Below the pieces are notes generated by a model. It had not been told where the DNA came from. It was given only the letters and a program-made list of their open reading frames with translations, and did not search any database. 64,000 nucleotides of DNA from Kaistia terrae. GTDB lineage: Bacteria; Pseudomonadota; Alphaproteobacteria; Rhizobiales; Kaistiaceae. The stretch is taken from NCBI RefSeq assembly GCF_026344005.1, contig NZ_JAPKNH010000005.1, positions 310,001 to 374,000 of the forward strand, written 5' to 3'. Both the position numbers and the translations under genes were made by a program. Below are positions 53,250-62,866 of the stretch, piece after piece. Position 1 is the first letter of the stretch. Every line of letters begins with the position of its first letter.

Positions 53250-54458
53250 CTAGGGCCGGAAGACGCCGGAAAAGCCGGAAATGGCCAGCGGATTGTCGGC
53301 GATGGTGGTCGCGTCCGCCGTGTCGGTCTGCGGCAGGTCGGAAAAGGCGCCGACTATCGCACGCTCGGCCGTCTCCGGCATGTCGCGCACGATCAGCACC
53401 AGCCGCGAGCGGCGGTCGTCGCTCGGCCAGGCGGGAAGCCGCGCGGGCGGATGGAAGATCGTCTGCGCCGCCTGGATCACCAGCGGCCGGTCCGGCGCCT
53501 CGGCCGTCTGCACGAGGCCCTTCAGCCGCAGCAGGCTCGCGCCATGCTCGCGCGCCAGCCGGTCGAGGAAGTCGTCGAGAGCGTGGCGGGAAATCGGCGT
53601 CGCGCGGGTCGCCGTGAACGAGCGGATGCGCGCGTCGTGTCGGTTCACGTCATGGGCATGCTGATGGCCGTGATCGTGGTGGCCGTGGTCACGATGGTCA
53701 TGGTGGTGATGGCCATGGTGGTGATGGTCGTGATCGTGGCCGGCATGGTCATGCGCCTCGGCGGCCAGCCAGCCAACCACGTCGGCAATCTTGCCATCGG
53801 TGGAAAAAGGCTGTGTGTCGAACAGGTTTGACGGCTCCACGTCGTCCCGGCCGGCTTCGAGGATGACGGCGCCGGGATTCAAGGCGCGGATCCGGTCGCG
53901 GATGGCCGGATCGGCCTCGGCGAGATCGGCCTTGGTCAGCACGATCCGGTCTGCGACCGCGATCTGCCGGTTGGCTTCGTCCGACATATCGAGCGTGCGC
54001 GCGCCGTTGACGGCGTCCACGACCGTGACGACGCCGTCGAGCCGATAGCGCATCGAGAGATAGGGATGGAGCAGGACGCTCTGCAGCACCGGGGCCGGGT
54101 CGGCCAGTCCCGTCGTTTCGATGACGACGCGGTCGAGTTTCTCGATGCGATGGTTGTCGAGGGCGCGTAGCAGGTTTTCGAGCGTCGTCACCAGTTCGCC
54201 GCGAATGGTGCAGCAGAGGCAGCCGGAAGAAAGCTCGATGATGCCATCCTCGGACTCGCCGACCAGGAGATGGTCGAGGCCGATTTCGCCAAACTCGTTG
54301 ACGATCACGGCGGTGCCGGCCAACGCGGGGTCGCGCAGAAGCCGGTTCAAAAGCGTCGTCTTGCCGGCGCCGAGAAAGCCGGTGATCACGGTCAGCGGGA
54401 TCGGCTTTGGGCGCTGGCGGACCGGCGGGGCTGCTGCTTCCTGGGCCAAGGGCGTCAC
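53250..54458 (-). CDS. CobW/ZNG1-family zinc-binding GTPase
   Basis: A 402-residue G3E GTPase metallochaperone. Walker A GFLGAGKTTLL, the metal motif GCLCCTIRGE (CxCC), and nucleotide motif LTKADL. A His/Asp-rich run at about residues 232-270 (over 15 His) would store or bind zinc, and the C-terminal CobW domain follows. Such proteins insert zinc into target enzymes under shortage. Its ATG overlaps the stop of the carboxypeptidase gene by 4 bp. Confidence 0.92.
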   Translation of the reverse strand: MTPLAQEAAAPPVRQRPKPIPLTVITGFLGAGKTTLLNRLLRDPALAGTAVIVNEFGEIGLDHLLVGESEDGIIELSSGCLCCTIRGELVTTLENLLRALDNHRIEKLDRVVIETTGLADPAPVLQSVLLHPYLSMRYRLDGVVTVVDAVNGARTLDMSDEANRQIAVADRIVLTKADLAEADPAIRDRIRALNPGAVILEAGRDDVEPSNLFDTQPFSTDGKIADVVGWLAAEAHDHAGHDHDHHHHGHHHHDHRDHGHHDHGHQHAHDVNRHDARIRSFTATRATPISRHALDDFLDRLAREHGASLLRLKGLVQTAEAPDRPLVIQAAQTIFHPPARLPAWPSDDRRSRLVLIVRDMPETAERAIVGAFSDLPQTDTADATTIADNPLAISGFSGVFRP

Positions 54459-55771
54459 TGCGTGATCGCGAGCGCGGAATCCGGCAGTGGCGCGATATCG
54501 GTCGAGTCGAAGGGCACGCCGAGCTCGATCTTGGGCTTCGAAGCGGGCTTGGGCGCCTTGGCCTTGACCGGCTTGGCATCGTCCTGATTGGCGGTTTTGG
54601 CCGGCGACTTCTTGCCGGCTTCCTTCTTGGCCCCGTCCTTCTTCTTGTTGGAAGCGGCCTTGCCCTTCTTCTTCTCCTGCTTGGCGGCCGCCGCGGCGAT
54701 AGCTTTCGCCTGATCCTCGGCTTCGACAACGGCAGCTGGCTTGATCGAACCATCTGGGTTGCGGACGCCGATGGTCGAGACGACGACGGGCTCCATCAGC
54801 TTTACGCGCGGCTGCAGGGCGGTGGGGAGGTTCGGCGCCGCGGCGGTCTCTGCCTCGTGCTCGCCGCGTTCCTTGCGGTTGCAGATGTCGTCGCGCATGT
54901 TGATCGGGCCGGCGATCGGCGAGGCGCCACGGAAGCTTGCCAGCGACGGGCGGCTGCCGGTCAGCGCCAGGCTGCCAAAGCTCTGGTTCATCAGGCGCGC
55001 GGTCAGTTCGGAGCGCTCCTTGCCATTGCTGGCGCCCAGCACGACGGCGATGAGCGTATTGCCGTTCTGCGATGCCGTCGCCACGACGTTGAAGCCGGAG
55101 GCGCAGATGAAGCCGGTCTTCATGCCGCTGCTGCCGGGATAGCGCTCGAGCAGCGAATTGGCGGATTTCATCACGCGCTTGCCGGACTGGATCGCGGTGA
55201 TGCCATAGAGCTGGCGACGCTCGGGAAACTCGGTCCAGAGCGCACGCGCCAGCACGGCGAGATCGCGCGCGCTGGTGAACTGGCCCTCGCCGGGCAGGCC
55301 GTTCGGATTGATGAAATGGGTATTGCTCATTCCGAGCCGGGCCGCTTCCGCGTTCATCAGCGCGACGAAGCCGGCCTCGCTGCCGCCGACCGACTCGCCG
55401 ATCGCCATGGCGATGTCGTTCGCCGAATGGACCAGCATCATCTTCAGCGCATTATCGAGGTCGATGACGGTGCCGACCTTGAAGCCCATCTTGCTGGGCT
55501 GTTCGTCGAGCGCGTGGCGCGAGACGACGATCTGGCTCGCAAGCGAAATCTTGCCGGCGCGGATCGCCTTGAACACGACATAGGCGCTCATCAGCTTGGT
55601 GACGGAGGCGGGGTACCATTCCTGGTGCGCGTTGCGCGCCGCAAGCACCTTGCCGCTGTCCATGTCGACGACGATGTACGGCGTTTCCACTGCCGATGCC
55701 GCGTTCACGCCAATCCCTAGCAGCAGGATGAGTGCAAAAAACCGGGCGATCGATCGGGTCACGAAGGGCAT
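54455..55771 (-). CDS. D-alanyl-D-alanine carboxypeptidase with Lys/Ala-rich tail
   Basis: A 438-residue penicillin-binding protein of the PBP5/6 kind, trimming the terminal D-Ala from peptidoglycan stem peptides. Signal peptide about residues 1-27; active site SVTK (Ser56), HSANDIA (Ser116) and MKTGF (Lys218). The C-terminal third, from about residue 330, is low-complexity Lys/Ala/Pro (for example AKQEKKKGKAASNKKK), longer than in E. coli enzymes. Start at ATG 55771. It is followed by the coupled CobW gene. Confidence 0.93.
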   Translation of the reverse strand: MPFVTRSIARFFALILLLGIGVNAASAVETPYIVVDMDSGKVLAARNAHQEWYPASVTKLMSAYVVFKAIRAGKISLASQIVVSRHALDEQPSKMGFKVGTVIDLDNALKMMLVHSANDIAMAIGESVGGSEAGFVALMNAEAARLGMSNTHFINPNGLPGEGQFTSARDLAVLARALWTEFPERRQLYGITAIQSGKRVMKSANSLLERYPGSSGMKTGFICASGFNVVATASQNGNTLIAVVLGASNGKERSELTARLMNQSFGSLALTGSRPSLASFRGASPIAGPINMRDDICNRKERGEHEAETAAAPNLPTALQPRVKLMEPVVVSTIGVRNPDGSIKPAAVVEAEDQAKAIAAAAAKQEKKKGKAASNKKKDGAKKEAGKKSPAKTANQDDAKPVKAKAPKPASKPKIELGVPFDSTDIAPLPDSALAITQ

Positions 55772-56127
55772 GTCAGGCTTTGTCCGTCTCGGGAAGGTCG
55801 CGGGCCGTGGAGGTGCAGCGTTGCGTCCTGAATAACCGAATTCCGCCACTCTTGGCAAAGCGACGGATTGTACTTTTGCAAACTTTGTCTCGAAGTCCTT
55901 GGAATATGGGCGGAATCGCCGACCAGATTCCTTGCTCCGGACGTAGCTGACGTGGCGCTAGATCGCGGAATTTTGTCAGAAGACTCAGCATGTCCGTCGG
56001 CGGCGCTTCTGGCTTGACGTAGGGTTATGCTGTAAAACTCAACTAGGGGTCGCGTGGGGGCGGGACCTAAAGCATTCAGGATCGCTCGACGATCCGGTTC
56101 TGTAGTGAGCCTTTGATGAGGCGCCAA
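55772..56127. other. Non-coding stretch, promoter region of divergent genes
   Basis: This 356-bp gap lies between the carboxypeptidase (minus) and ureE (plus). It should contain both promoters. TTGACG occurs at about 56013 but no matched -10 at proper spacing is evident. I see no repeat or RNA gene. Confidence 0.35.
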
Positions 56128-56805
56128 ATGATACGCGCAACCTCCATCCTTCCCGCCGGCTCGTGGTCCGGCTCCCCTGCAGATTCCGTCCTTCTGGATT
56201 ATGATGCCCGACATCGACGCCGCCTCGCCATGTCAGGACGGGGCGGCGTGGCGTTTCTCCTCGATCTGCCGATTGCGATCGGGCTGCGGCACGGCGACGG
56301 GCTGTTGCTGGAAGATGGCCGCATCGTCGCGGTCGTGGCGGCGGCCGAGCCCCTGCTCGATGTTTCAGCCAGTGATGCGCCGCTGATGATCCGCATCACC
56401 TGGCATCTCGGCAACCGACAACTCCCGACGCAATTGCTGGACGATCGTCTGCGGATCCGGCCCGATGCCGAAGCCGAGGCGATGCTCGCCCGTCTTGGCG
56501 CGACGGTCCGGCAGGTCACCGCGCCCTTCGATCCCGAAGAGCTGTCGGATGACGACGATAATCCCTGGGCAGGCTTCACTCGGAGCCATAGCTTTGCCGA
56601 TGGAGAGGATTTTTCGCAAGGCCACGGCTATTTCTACCGCAATGGCCCGACCTTTAGCGAGGCGCATAGCCACGCTCATGCCAACAGCCAGTCGCGGCAT
56701 TCGTCCACCCACTCCACGAGCCATTCCCACAGTCCCGGACAGGAGCATCATGACAAGGGAGCGCACGGCCCGCCCCCTGACGATCCGCAACCGCGCCAGG
56801 GGTGA
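56128..56805 (+). CDS. ureE: Urease accessory protein UreE, orphan
   Basis: A 225-residue nickel chaperone: N-terminal domain MIRATSILPAGSW, the DYDARHRRRL segment, then the metal-binding domain WHLGNRQLPTQLLDDRLRI and a His/Ser-rich tail (about 176-215) with many His. The normally invariant interface His of GNRH is Gln98 here. No other urease gene is in the window, which is unusual for ureE. ATG 56128 fits the family start; ATG 56116 and TTG 56113 are upstream. Confidence 0.85.
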   Translation: MIRATSILPAGSWSGSPADSVLLDYDARHRRRLAMSGRGGVAFLLDLPIAIGLRHGDGLLLEDGRIVAVVAAAEPLLDVSASDAPLMIRITWHLGNRQLPTQLLDDRLRIRPDAEAEAMLARLGATVRQVTAPFDPEELSDDDDNPWAGFTRSHSFADGEDFSQGHGYFYRNGPTFSEAHSHAHANSQSRHSSTHSTSHSHSPGQEHHDKGAHGPPPDDPQPRQG

Positions 56806-56891
56806 AGGAAGCGAAACCCAAGCCCGATCTTGGTTTTTTGCGGCGTCGCCGTTGGAGGCTTTCACCCATTCGCTGAAACGGGCAGCGCTCT

Positions 56892-56957
56892 AACTCCTTG
56901 CTTGGTCGCGTTTTCTTCACGCGAACCGCTACACACTTCGCTCGAAAACGCTCTAGA
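56892..56957 (+). repeat. Dispersed intergenic repeat, copy 4
   Basis: Reads CGCGTTTTCTTCACGCGAACC, then CACTTCGCTCGAAAACGCTCTAGAG; the fullest copy of the family in this window. It ends 37 bp before the M20 amidohydrolase start. Confidence 0.7.
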
Positions 56958-56993
56958 GTGGAGCTTCGTGCTGTAAACCCCGCGGAGTTCCGG

Positions 56994-58160
56994 ATGCCGA
57001 TCGTCAATCGTCTCGCCGAGTTTCAAGACGAGGTTGCCGCCTGGCGGCAGGATCTGCACCAGCATCCGGAAATCCTCTACGACGTCCATCGCACGGCGGC
57101 CACGGTGGCCGAGCGGTTGCAAGGGTTCGGCGTGGATGACGTCGTGACGGGCCTCGGCCGCACCGGTGTCGTCGGCGTCATTCGCGGCAAGCGTGGCGAG
57201 GGCCGGACCGTGGCGTTGCGCGCCGACATGGACGCGCTGCCGCTGATGGAAATCACCGGCAAGTCCTATGCGTCGACGATCCCTGGAAAGATGCACGCCT
57301 GCGGCCATGACGGTCATATGGCCATGCTTCTGGGCGCTGCGAAATATCTGGCCGAAACCCGCAATTTCGCCGGCACGGCGGTGATCATCTTCCAGCCGGC
57401 CGAAGAGGGCGGCGCCGGCGGCAAGGCGATGATCGAAGACGGTCTGATGGAGCGGTTCGGCATCGACGAGGTCTACGGCATGCACAACATGCCCGGCCTC
57501 GAGATCGGCAAGTTCGCGATCCGCCCCGGCCCGATCATGGCGGCGACCGACGAGTTCAGCTTCATCATCACGGGCCGCGGCGCGCATGCGGCCAAGCCGC
57601 ATTCCGGCATCGATCCTATCGTCGTCGGGACCCAGCTTGTCCAGGCGATGCAGACGATCGTCTCGCGCTCCGTCGATCCGCTCGAATCCGTCGTGGTTTC
57701 CGTGACGAAGTTCCATGCCGGCGAAGCGCACAACATCATCCCCCAGACCGCCTATCTCGGCGGCACCGTGCGCACGCTGACGAGCGATATGCGCGACTTG
57801 GCGGAAAAGCGCATCCGCGAGATCGCGGCCGGCATAGGCGCCGCTTGTGGCGCGTCGATCGAGGTCGAGTACGACCGCAACTATCCCGTCACGGTCAACC
57901 ACGCCGCCAACACCGCTTTCGCGGGCGATGTGGCTTCCGAGATCGTTGGCAGCGACCGCGTCGATCGCGCGGTCGCGCCGATGATGGGCGGCGAGGACTT
58001 CTCCTACATGCTGGAGAAGCGCCCCGGCGCCTTCATCTTCATCGGCAATGGCGACTCGGCCGGGCTGCATAACCCGGCCTATGATTTCAATGACGACGCC
58101 TTGCCGATCGGTGCTTCCTACTGGGTGCGCTTGATCGAGACGTCGCTCGCGCCAGCCTGA
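56994..58160 (+). CDS. M20D-family amidohydrolase (hippurate hydrolase type)
   Basis: A 388-residue zinc amidohydrolase splitting N-acyl amino acids or similar. Metal motifs RADMDALP, HACGHDGHMA and FQPAEEGGAGG (catalytic Glu) and the C-terminal MMGGEDFSYM are complete. Start at ATG 56994 (MPIVNRLAEFQDEVAAWR); the frame is open further but runs through the repeat. Overlaps the convergent terC gene by 43 bp. Confidence 0.94.
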   Translation: MPIVNRLAEFQDEVAAWRQDLHQHPEILYDVHRTAATVAERLQGFGVDDVVTGLGRTGVVGVIRGKRGEGRTVALRADMDALPLMEITGKSYASTIPGKMHACGHDGHMAMLLGAAKYLAETRNFAGTAVIIFQPAEEGGAGGKAMIEDGLMERFGIDEVYGMHNMPGLEIGKFAIRPGPIMAATDEFSFIITGRGAHAAKPHSGIDPIVVGTQLVQAMQTIVSRSVDPLESVVVSVTKFHAGEAHNIIPQTAYLGGTVRTLTSDMRDLAEKRIREIAAGIGAACGASIEVEYDRNYPVTVNHAANTAFAGDVASEIVGSDRVDRAVAPMMGGEDFSYMLEKRPGAFIFIGNGDSAGLHNPAYDFNDDALPIGASYWVRLIETSLAPA

Positions 58161-59140
58161 GCGGCCACCCGATCTTCGTTGCGGGTCTTCCAGAGCGAGA
58201 CGATGACACCGGCCGCCAGGATGCCGATGGTCGATCCGAGCGAGAAGAAGGTGTTCACGGGGCCGACAAGGTGGGTCCAGAAGATCTTGCTGCCGACGAG
58301 GACCAGCACCAGCGCCAGCGCGTACTTAAGATAGTGGAAGCGGTGGACCATCGCTGCGAGCGCGAAATACAGCGCGCGCAGGCCGAGAACGGCGAAGATG
58401 TTGCTGGTGTAGACAATGTAGGGGTCGGTCGTGATGGCGAACACGGCCGGAACGCTATCCACCGCGAAGACGACATCGGCGATTTCGATCGAGACCAGCG
58501 CCAGGAATAGCGGCGTCGCGACCAGCGTTGCCTTGGTCGCACCGGACTGCTTGACGTGCGTGAAGAATTTGTGGCCGTCCAGCGTCGGCGAAACCGGGAT
58601 GACCTTGCGCACGAGCTTGATGATGCGGCTGTTTTCGAGATCCATCGGCTCGTCGCCGGCGAACAGCATCTTGATGCCGGTGATGATCAGGAAGGCGCCG
58701 AAAATGTACAAAATCCAGCCGAAGGACGAGATCAGAGCCGCGCCGAGGCCGATCATGATGGCGCGCAGCACCAGCACGCCCAGAATGCCCCAGAACAGCA
58801 CGCGGTGCTGATAGGCGCGCGGGATCGCGAAAGCGGCGAAGATCAGCGAGATGACGAAGATATTATCGAGCGCCAGGCTCTTCTCGACGACGAAGCCGGT
58901 GAGATAGAGCATGCCGGACTCGGCGCCGAGATCCCACCAGACCCATGCGCCGAACAGAAGCGCTACCGAGATGTAGAACGACGAAAGCACCAGGCTGCGG
59001 CGGATGCCGATCTCCTGGTCACCGCGATTGAGCACGCCAAGGTCCAGAACGAGCAGGACGGCGACGATGCCCATGAAGAGCGCCCACGCAGCCGCAGGCT
59101 GGCCGAGGAACTCGGCGGCGAAGAATGTGGTGATATCCAT
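58118..59140 (-). CDS. TerC-family membrane protein
   Basis: A 340-residue protein with about nine helices. Acidic metal-type motifs lie in VVEKSLALDNIFVISLIF (EKSxALDN) and SIEIADVVFAVDSVPAVFAI, typical of TerC/Alx, linked to manganese export or metal loading of secreted enzymes. Upstream, only 5 nt from its ATG, lies the structured sequence at 59146-59235. Confidence 0.93.
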   Translation of the reverse strand: MDITTFFAAEFLGQPAAAWALFMGIVAVLLVLDLGVLNRGDQEIGIRRSLVLSSFYISVALLFGAWVWWDLGAESGMLYLTGFVVEKSLALDNIFVISLIFAAFAIPRAYQHRVLFWGILGVLVLRAIMIGLGAALISSFGWILYIFGAFLIITGIKMLFAGDEPMDLENSRIIKLVRKVIPVSPTLDGHKFFTHVKQSGATKATLVATPLFLALVSIEIADVVFAVDSVPAVFAITTDPYIVYTSNIFAVLGLRALYFALAAMVHRFHYLKYALALVLVLVGSKIFWTHLVGPVNTFFSLGSTIGILAAGVIVSLWKTRNEDRVAAQAGASDVSIKRTQ

Positions 59141-59145
59141 GTGTC

Positions 59146-59235
59146 ACGAGCGTTATGTCGCCGGGCCAATAGGCGTTAGTGGGTCCGACATCACGGTGGG
59201 CGACGCACCGCCAGAGGGGCCCGGACCCCGCTCGT
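59146..59235 (-). promoter_or_regulatory. Candidate structured leader between terC and ilvD
   Basis: Two perfect helices share a continuous strand: ACGAGCG (59146-59152) with CGCTCGT (59229-59235), and GGGTCCG (59181-59187) with CGGACCC (59222-59228). Inside are the hairpin CGGTG/CACCG (near 59194-59210) and a small GCC-AATA-GGC hairpin (near 59165). As terC leader RNA the outer helix ends 5 nt before the start codon and could gate translation. It could also act on the plus strand before ilvD. It lacks the GGGGAGUA and GCAAGACC motifs of the manganese riboswitch. Confidence 0.5.
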
Positions 59236-59398
59236 AAGCTCCACATGGCGCGCGCCCCCTTTCCGTGCAAGGGTCGAAAGCGAAATTTTCTCGACTTATC
59301 CGCGACTTTGGTGCAACCAACCAAAACCACATCCCTCGGACGTTCAGCTCGATCGGCGACGCCCTATATGAGGGACTATTGAAAGATCGAGGTCTCAA

Positions 59399-61255
59399 AT
59401 GCCCGCCTATCGTTCCCGTACCACCACCCACGGCCGCAACATGGCCGGCGCGCGCGGCCTATGGCGCGCTACCGGCATGAAGGACGGCGATTTCGGCAAG
59501 CCGATCATCGCAGTGGTCAATTCCTTCACGCAGTTCGTCCCCGGTCACGTCCATCTCAAGGACCTTGGCCAGCTGGTGGCGCGCGAGATCGAGAAGGCCG
59601 GCGGTGTCGCCAAGGAATTCAACACGATCGCCATCGATGACGGCATCGCGATGGGCCATGACGGCATGCTCTATTCGCTGCCGTCGCGCGAGATCATCGC
59701 CGACTCGGTCGAGTACATGGTCAACGGCCATTGCGCCGACGCCATGGTCTGCATCTCGAATTGCGACAAGATCACCCCGGGCATGCTGATGGCGTCGCTG
59801 CGCCTCAACATCCCGACGATCTTCGTCTCCGGCGGCCCGATGGAGGCCGGCAAGGTCGTTCTCTCGGATGGCAAGCTGCATGCGCTCGACCTCGTCGACG
59901 CCATGGTCGCCGCCGCCGACGACAGCATGTCGGACGAGGACGTCAAGCTGATCGAGCAGAATGCCTGCCCGACCTGCGGCTCCTGCTCCGGCATGTTCAC
60001 CGCCAATTCGATGAACTGCCTGACCGAGGCGCTCGGCCTGTCGCTGCCCGGCAACGGCTCGACGCTGGCGACGCATGCCGACCGCAAGCGCCTGTTCATC
60101 GAGGCCGGTCACCAGATCGTCGACATCACCCGCCGTTATTACGAGCAGGACGACGAGAGCGTGCTGCCGCGCAACGTCGCCTCCTTCGGCGCGTTCGAAA
60201 ACGCCATGACGCTGGATATCGCCATGGGCGGCTCGACCAATACGGTCCTGCACATCCTGGCCGCGGCGCATGAGGGCGAGATCGACTTCGACCTCGACGA
60301 CATCGATCGCCTGTCGCGCCATGTCCCTGTTCTCTGCAAGGTCGCCCCGGCCAAGCAGGACGTCCACATGGAAGACGTCCATCGCGCCGGCGGCATCATG
60401 GCGATCCTGGGCGAACTGGCGCGTGGCAATCTGCTGAATGTCGACCTGCCGACGGTGCATTCCTCGACGCTCGCCGAGGCGATCGGCCGTTGGGACATCC
60501 GCCAGACCAACAGCGAGAGCGTGCGCGAATTCTATCGCGCAGCCCCCGGCGGCGTGCCGACCCAGACGGCGTTCAGCCAGGACCGTCGCTGGACCGAGCT
60601 GGATCTCGACCGTGAAAAGGGCGCCATCCGCGACGTGCCGCATGCCTTCTCCAAGGATGGCGGCCTCGCGGTCCTGAAGGGCAACATCGCGCTGAACGGT
60701 TCGGTGGTGAAGACCGCCGGCGTCGATGACTCGATCCTGAAGTTCGTCGGCCCGGCCGTGATCTTCGAGAGCCAGGATGACGCCGTGCTCGGCATCCTGA
60801 ACAAGAAGGTCAAGGAAGGTGACGTCGTCATCATCCGCTACGAGGGACCGCGCGGCGGCCCCGGCATGCAGGAAATGCTCTATCCGACCAGCTATCTGAA
60901 GTCGCGCGGCCTCGGCAAGGCATGCGCGCTGGTCACGGATGGTCGCTTCTCCGGTGGCACGTCGGGCCTCTCGATCGGTCACGTCGCACCGGAAGCCGCC
61001 GCTGGCGGCGCCATCGGCCTGGTCGAGGCGGGCGATACGATCGAGATCGATATCCCGAACCGCATCCTGCGCATTGTCATCTCCGATGAAGAGTTGGCCG
61101 CGCGCCGCGCCGCCATGGACGCCAAGGGCAAGGATGGCTGGAAGCCGGTCAAGCCGCGCAAGCGCAACGTGACGACCGCGCTCAAGGCCTACGCCGCCAT
61201 GGCGACCAGCGCCGACAAGGGCGCGGTCCGCGACGTCAGCCGCTTCGACGTCTGA
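59399..61255 (+). CDS. ilvD: Dihydroxy-acid dehydratase
   Basis: A 618-residue iron-sulfur dehydratase of valine, leucine and isoleucine synthesis. Cluster ligands are in [11 protein letters not shown] and [19 protein letters not shown]; signature VSGGPMEAG and [21 protein letters not shown] are present. GAGG lies upstream of ATG 59399. A strong terminator follows. Confidence 0.98.
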   Translation: MPAYRSRTTTHGRNMAGARGLWRATGMKDGDFGKPIIAVVNSFTQFVPGHVHLKDLGQLVAREIEKAGGVAKEFNTIAIDDGIAMGHDGMLYSLPSREIIADSVEYMVNGHCADAMVCISNCDKITPGMLMASLRLNIPTIFVSGGPMEAGKVVLSDGKLHALDLVDAMVAAADDSMSDEDVKLIEQNACPTCGSCSGMFTANSMNCLTEALGLSLPGNGSTLATHADRKRLFIEAGHQIVDITRRYYEQDDESVLPRNVASFGAFENAMTLDIAMGGSTNTVLHILAAAHEGEIDFDLDDIDRLSRHVPVLCKVAPAKQDVHMEDVHRAGGIMAILGELARGNLLNVDLPTVHSSTLAEAIGRWDIRQTNSESVREFYRAAPGGVPTQTAFSQDRRWTELDLDREKGAIRDVPHAFSKDGGLAVLKGNIALNGSVVKTAGVDDSILKFVGPAVIFESQDDAVLGILNKKVKEGDVVIIRYEGPRGGPGMQEMLYPTSYLKSRGLGKACALVTDGRFSGGTSGLSIGHVAPEAAAGGAIGLVEAGDTIEIDIPNRILRIVISDEELAARRAAMDAKGKDGWKPVKPRKRNVTTALKAYAAMATSADKGAVRDVSRFDV

Positions 61256-61276
61256 GTGACGACATTCCGCAAATAG

Positions 61277-61303
61277 AAAAGGGCGCCTTCGGGCGCCCTT
61301 TTT
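61277..61303 (+). terminator. Rho-independent terminator of ilvD
   Basis: GGGCGCC-TTCG-GGCGCCC with flanking AAAA and TTTTT: a perfect 7-bp stem with a UUCG tetraloop, 22 bp after the ilvD stop. Confidence 0.92.
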
Positions 61304-61363
61304 GTTGTCTGGATTTTCACGATCATGGCGCTGGTCCGGACCGAGCGTCGCCGCTCAGAGGGC

Positions 61364-62866
61364 TCAATCGCTGACGATCTTGACCTTGTCGCCGGCCGGG
61401 GGCAGCGTGTTGCCCTTGATGTTGTTGAGGACGCGGAAGAGATCCGCCGGCCGGTCGACCCCGTTCATCCGCCGCGCCAGGCTGTCCACCGTATCGCCCG
61501 ACCGAACCGTCGCCAGTTCGATCCGCAGCGGCTTCAGCGCCGCCGCTTCCTGGGTCGACAGCTTGCGGAAGCTCTGCACTGTCGCCGTCGTCGCCTGCTC
61601 GAGGCCGGGCGTGTCGGTCTCGTTGGCGAAGATGAAGCGATAGGTCGCGCTCGGCCCGACCCGGATCACGGCGATGCGGAACACCCAGCCCTTGGCTTCC
61701 GCCCGCGCCGAGGCGGCTTCGAGGCCGTTGACCGTGAAGCTCTTGATCGAGTTGCGGTCGAGGCCGTTGACCCAGCCCGAAGCGATGTAATCGGCAAGCG
61801 CCGTGCCGATCGGCAGGTTGGCGCCGTCGAAGCGCAGCGCCGTCCCGTCCGGCGCGGTCGCCAGCACGGCATCCGTCGTGTTGTCGAGGATGAAGCCGTT
61901 CGGCACGGTGAAGCCGACACCCAGCGTCGGATGATAGAAATTCTTGCCGCGGACAAAGCCTTGCGAGCGGTCATCGCCGAACAACATGCCGTCGATGCCC
62001 TGCAGATAGCGCTCACGGTCGACCTCGCCGATGCCCGGCGCGCCGAACTGGCGCGCGGCGCGGGTGGCGAATTCGACCCGCTGCGGGGTTGCCGGATGAG
62101 AGGCGAGGAAGTCCGGCCGCTTGTCCTGCACGCTGCCTGCCGACTTGTAGACGGCGTAGCGGCCCATCAGGTCGAGGAAGCGACCGGCGGCGAAGGGATC
62201 ATAGCCGGCCTTGCCGATGGTCCGTACGCCGATCGCGTCGGCTTCCAGCTCCTGCTGCTGCGAGAAGGCAGCCAGCGTCCGCTGGCTTGAGGCGAGTGCC
62301 AACTGGCCGGCGTCGCCGTCCTGCAGCACGTCGGTGACGACGCGGCTGACGATCATCGCGGCGCGCGCCTTGTTCTGGCGCTGCATGGCATGGTTGGCCG
62401 TCACATGGCCCATCTCATGCGCCAGCACGGCGGCGACTTCGGAGGAATCATTGGCGAGCGCCAGCAGGCCGCGCGTGACATAGAGATAGCCGCCCGGCAG
62501 CGCGAAGGCGTTGACCGAAGGCGTGTTCAGGATGGTGATGCGATAGGACTGGGACGGGTCGTCGGAGGCGGCAACGATGCGGCCGACGATGCGGGCCACC
62601 GTCTTCTCCAGCTTGTCGTCATGATAGATGCCGCCGAAGCTCGCGATGATGCGCGGATGTTCCTGCGCGCCGATGCGGGCTTCTTCGCGATTGACGGGAG
62701 GCGGCGTTGCCGCGCCGGCCGTCGTCTGCGGCGGGCCATAGGTCTGCTCGAGCACGGTTGTGCAGCCGGCAAGCAACAGGCTCGCCGTGATGATTGCCGC
62801 CTGCCAGAGACGTGCGCCGTGGGAGCGCAAGCGCTCCCTATGCAAAGTGGCACCGAATGCCGTCAT
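61364..62866 (-). CDS. M48-family metalloprotease lipoprotein with LysM
   Basis: A 500-residue periplasmic protease of the BepA/LoiP kind. Lipobox LLLAGC (Cys35), zinc motif AHEMGHVTANHA, third ligand in QQELEADAIGV, and a C-terminal LysM domain (about 448-497, VRSGDTVDSLARRMNG). Likely quality control of outer-membrane proteins, with LysM binding peptidoglycan. Its start overlaps the stop of the upstream nuclease-like gene by 4 bp. Confidence 0.93.
   Translation of the reverse strand: MTAFGATLHRERLRSHGARLWQAAIITASLLLAGCTTVLEQTYGPPQTTAGAATPPPVNREEARIGAQEHPRIIASFGGIYHDDKLEKTVARIVGRIVAASDDPSQSYRITILNTPSVNAFALPGGYLYVTRGLLALANDSSEVAAVLAHEMGHVTANHAMQRQNKARAAMIVSRVVTDVLQDGDAGQLALASSQRTLAAFSQQQELEADAIGVRTIGKAGYDPFAAGRFLDLMGRYAVYKSAGSVQDKRPDFLASHPATPQRVEFATRAARQFGAPGIGEVDRERYLQGIDGMLFGDDRSQGFVRGKNFYHPTLGVGFTVPNGFILDNTTDAVLATAPDGTALRFDGANLPIGTALADYIASGWVNGLDRNSIKSFTVNGLEAASARAEAKGWVFRIAVIRVGPSATYRFIFANETDTPGLEQATTATVQSFRKLSTQEAAALKPLRIELATVRSGDTVDSLARRMNGVDRPADLFRVLNNIKGNTLPPAGDKVKIVSD

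Noticed and set aside
59141-59398. yybP-ykoY manganese riboswitch upstream of terC
   Set aside because: The conserved GGGGAGUA and GCAAGACC loops are not present, although the region is structured; reported only as an unknown element.
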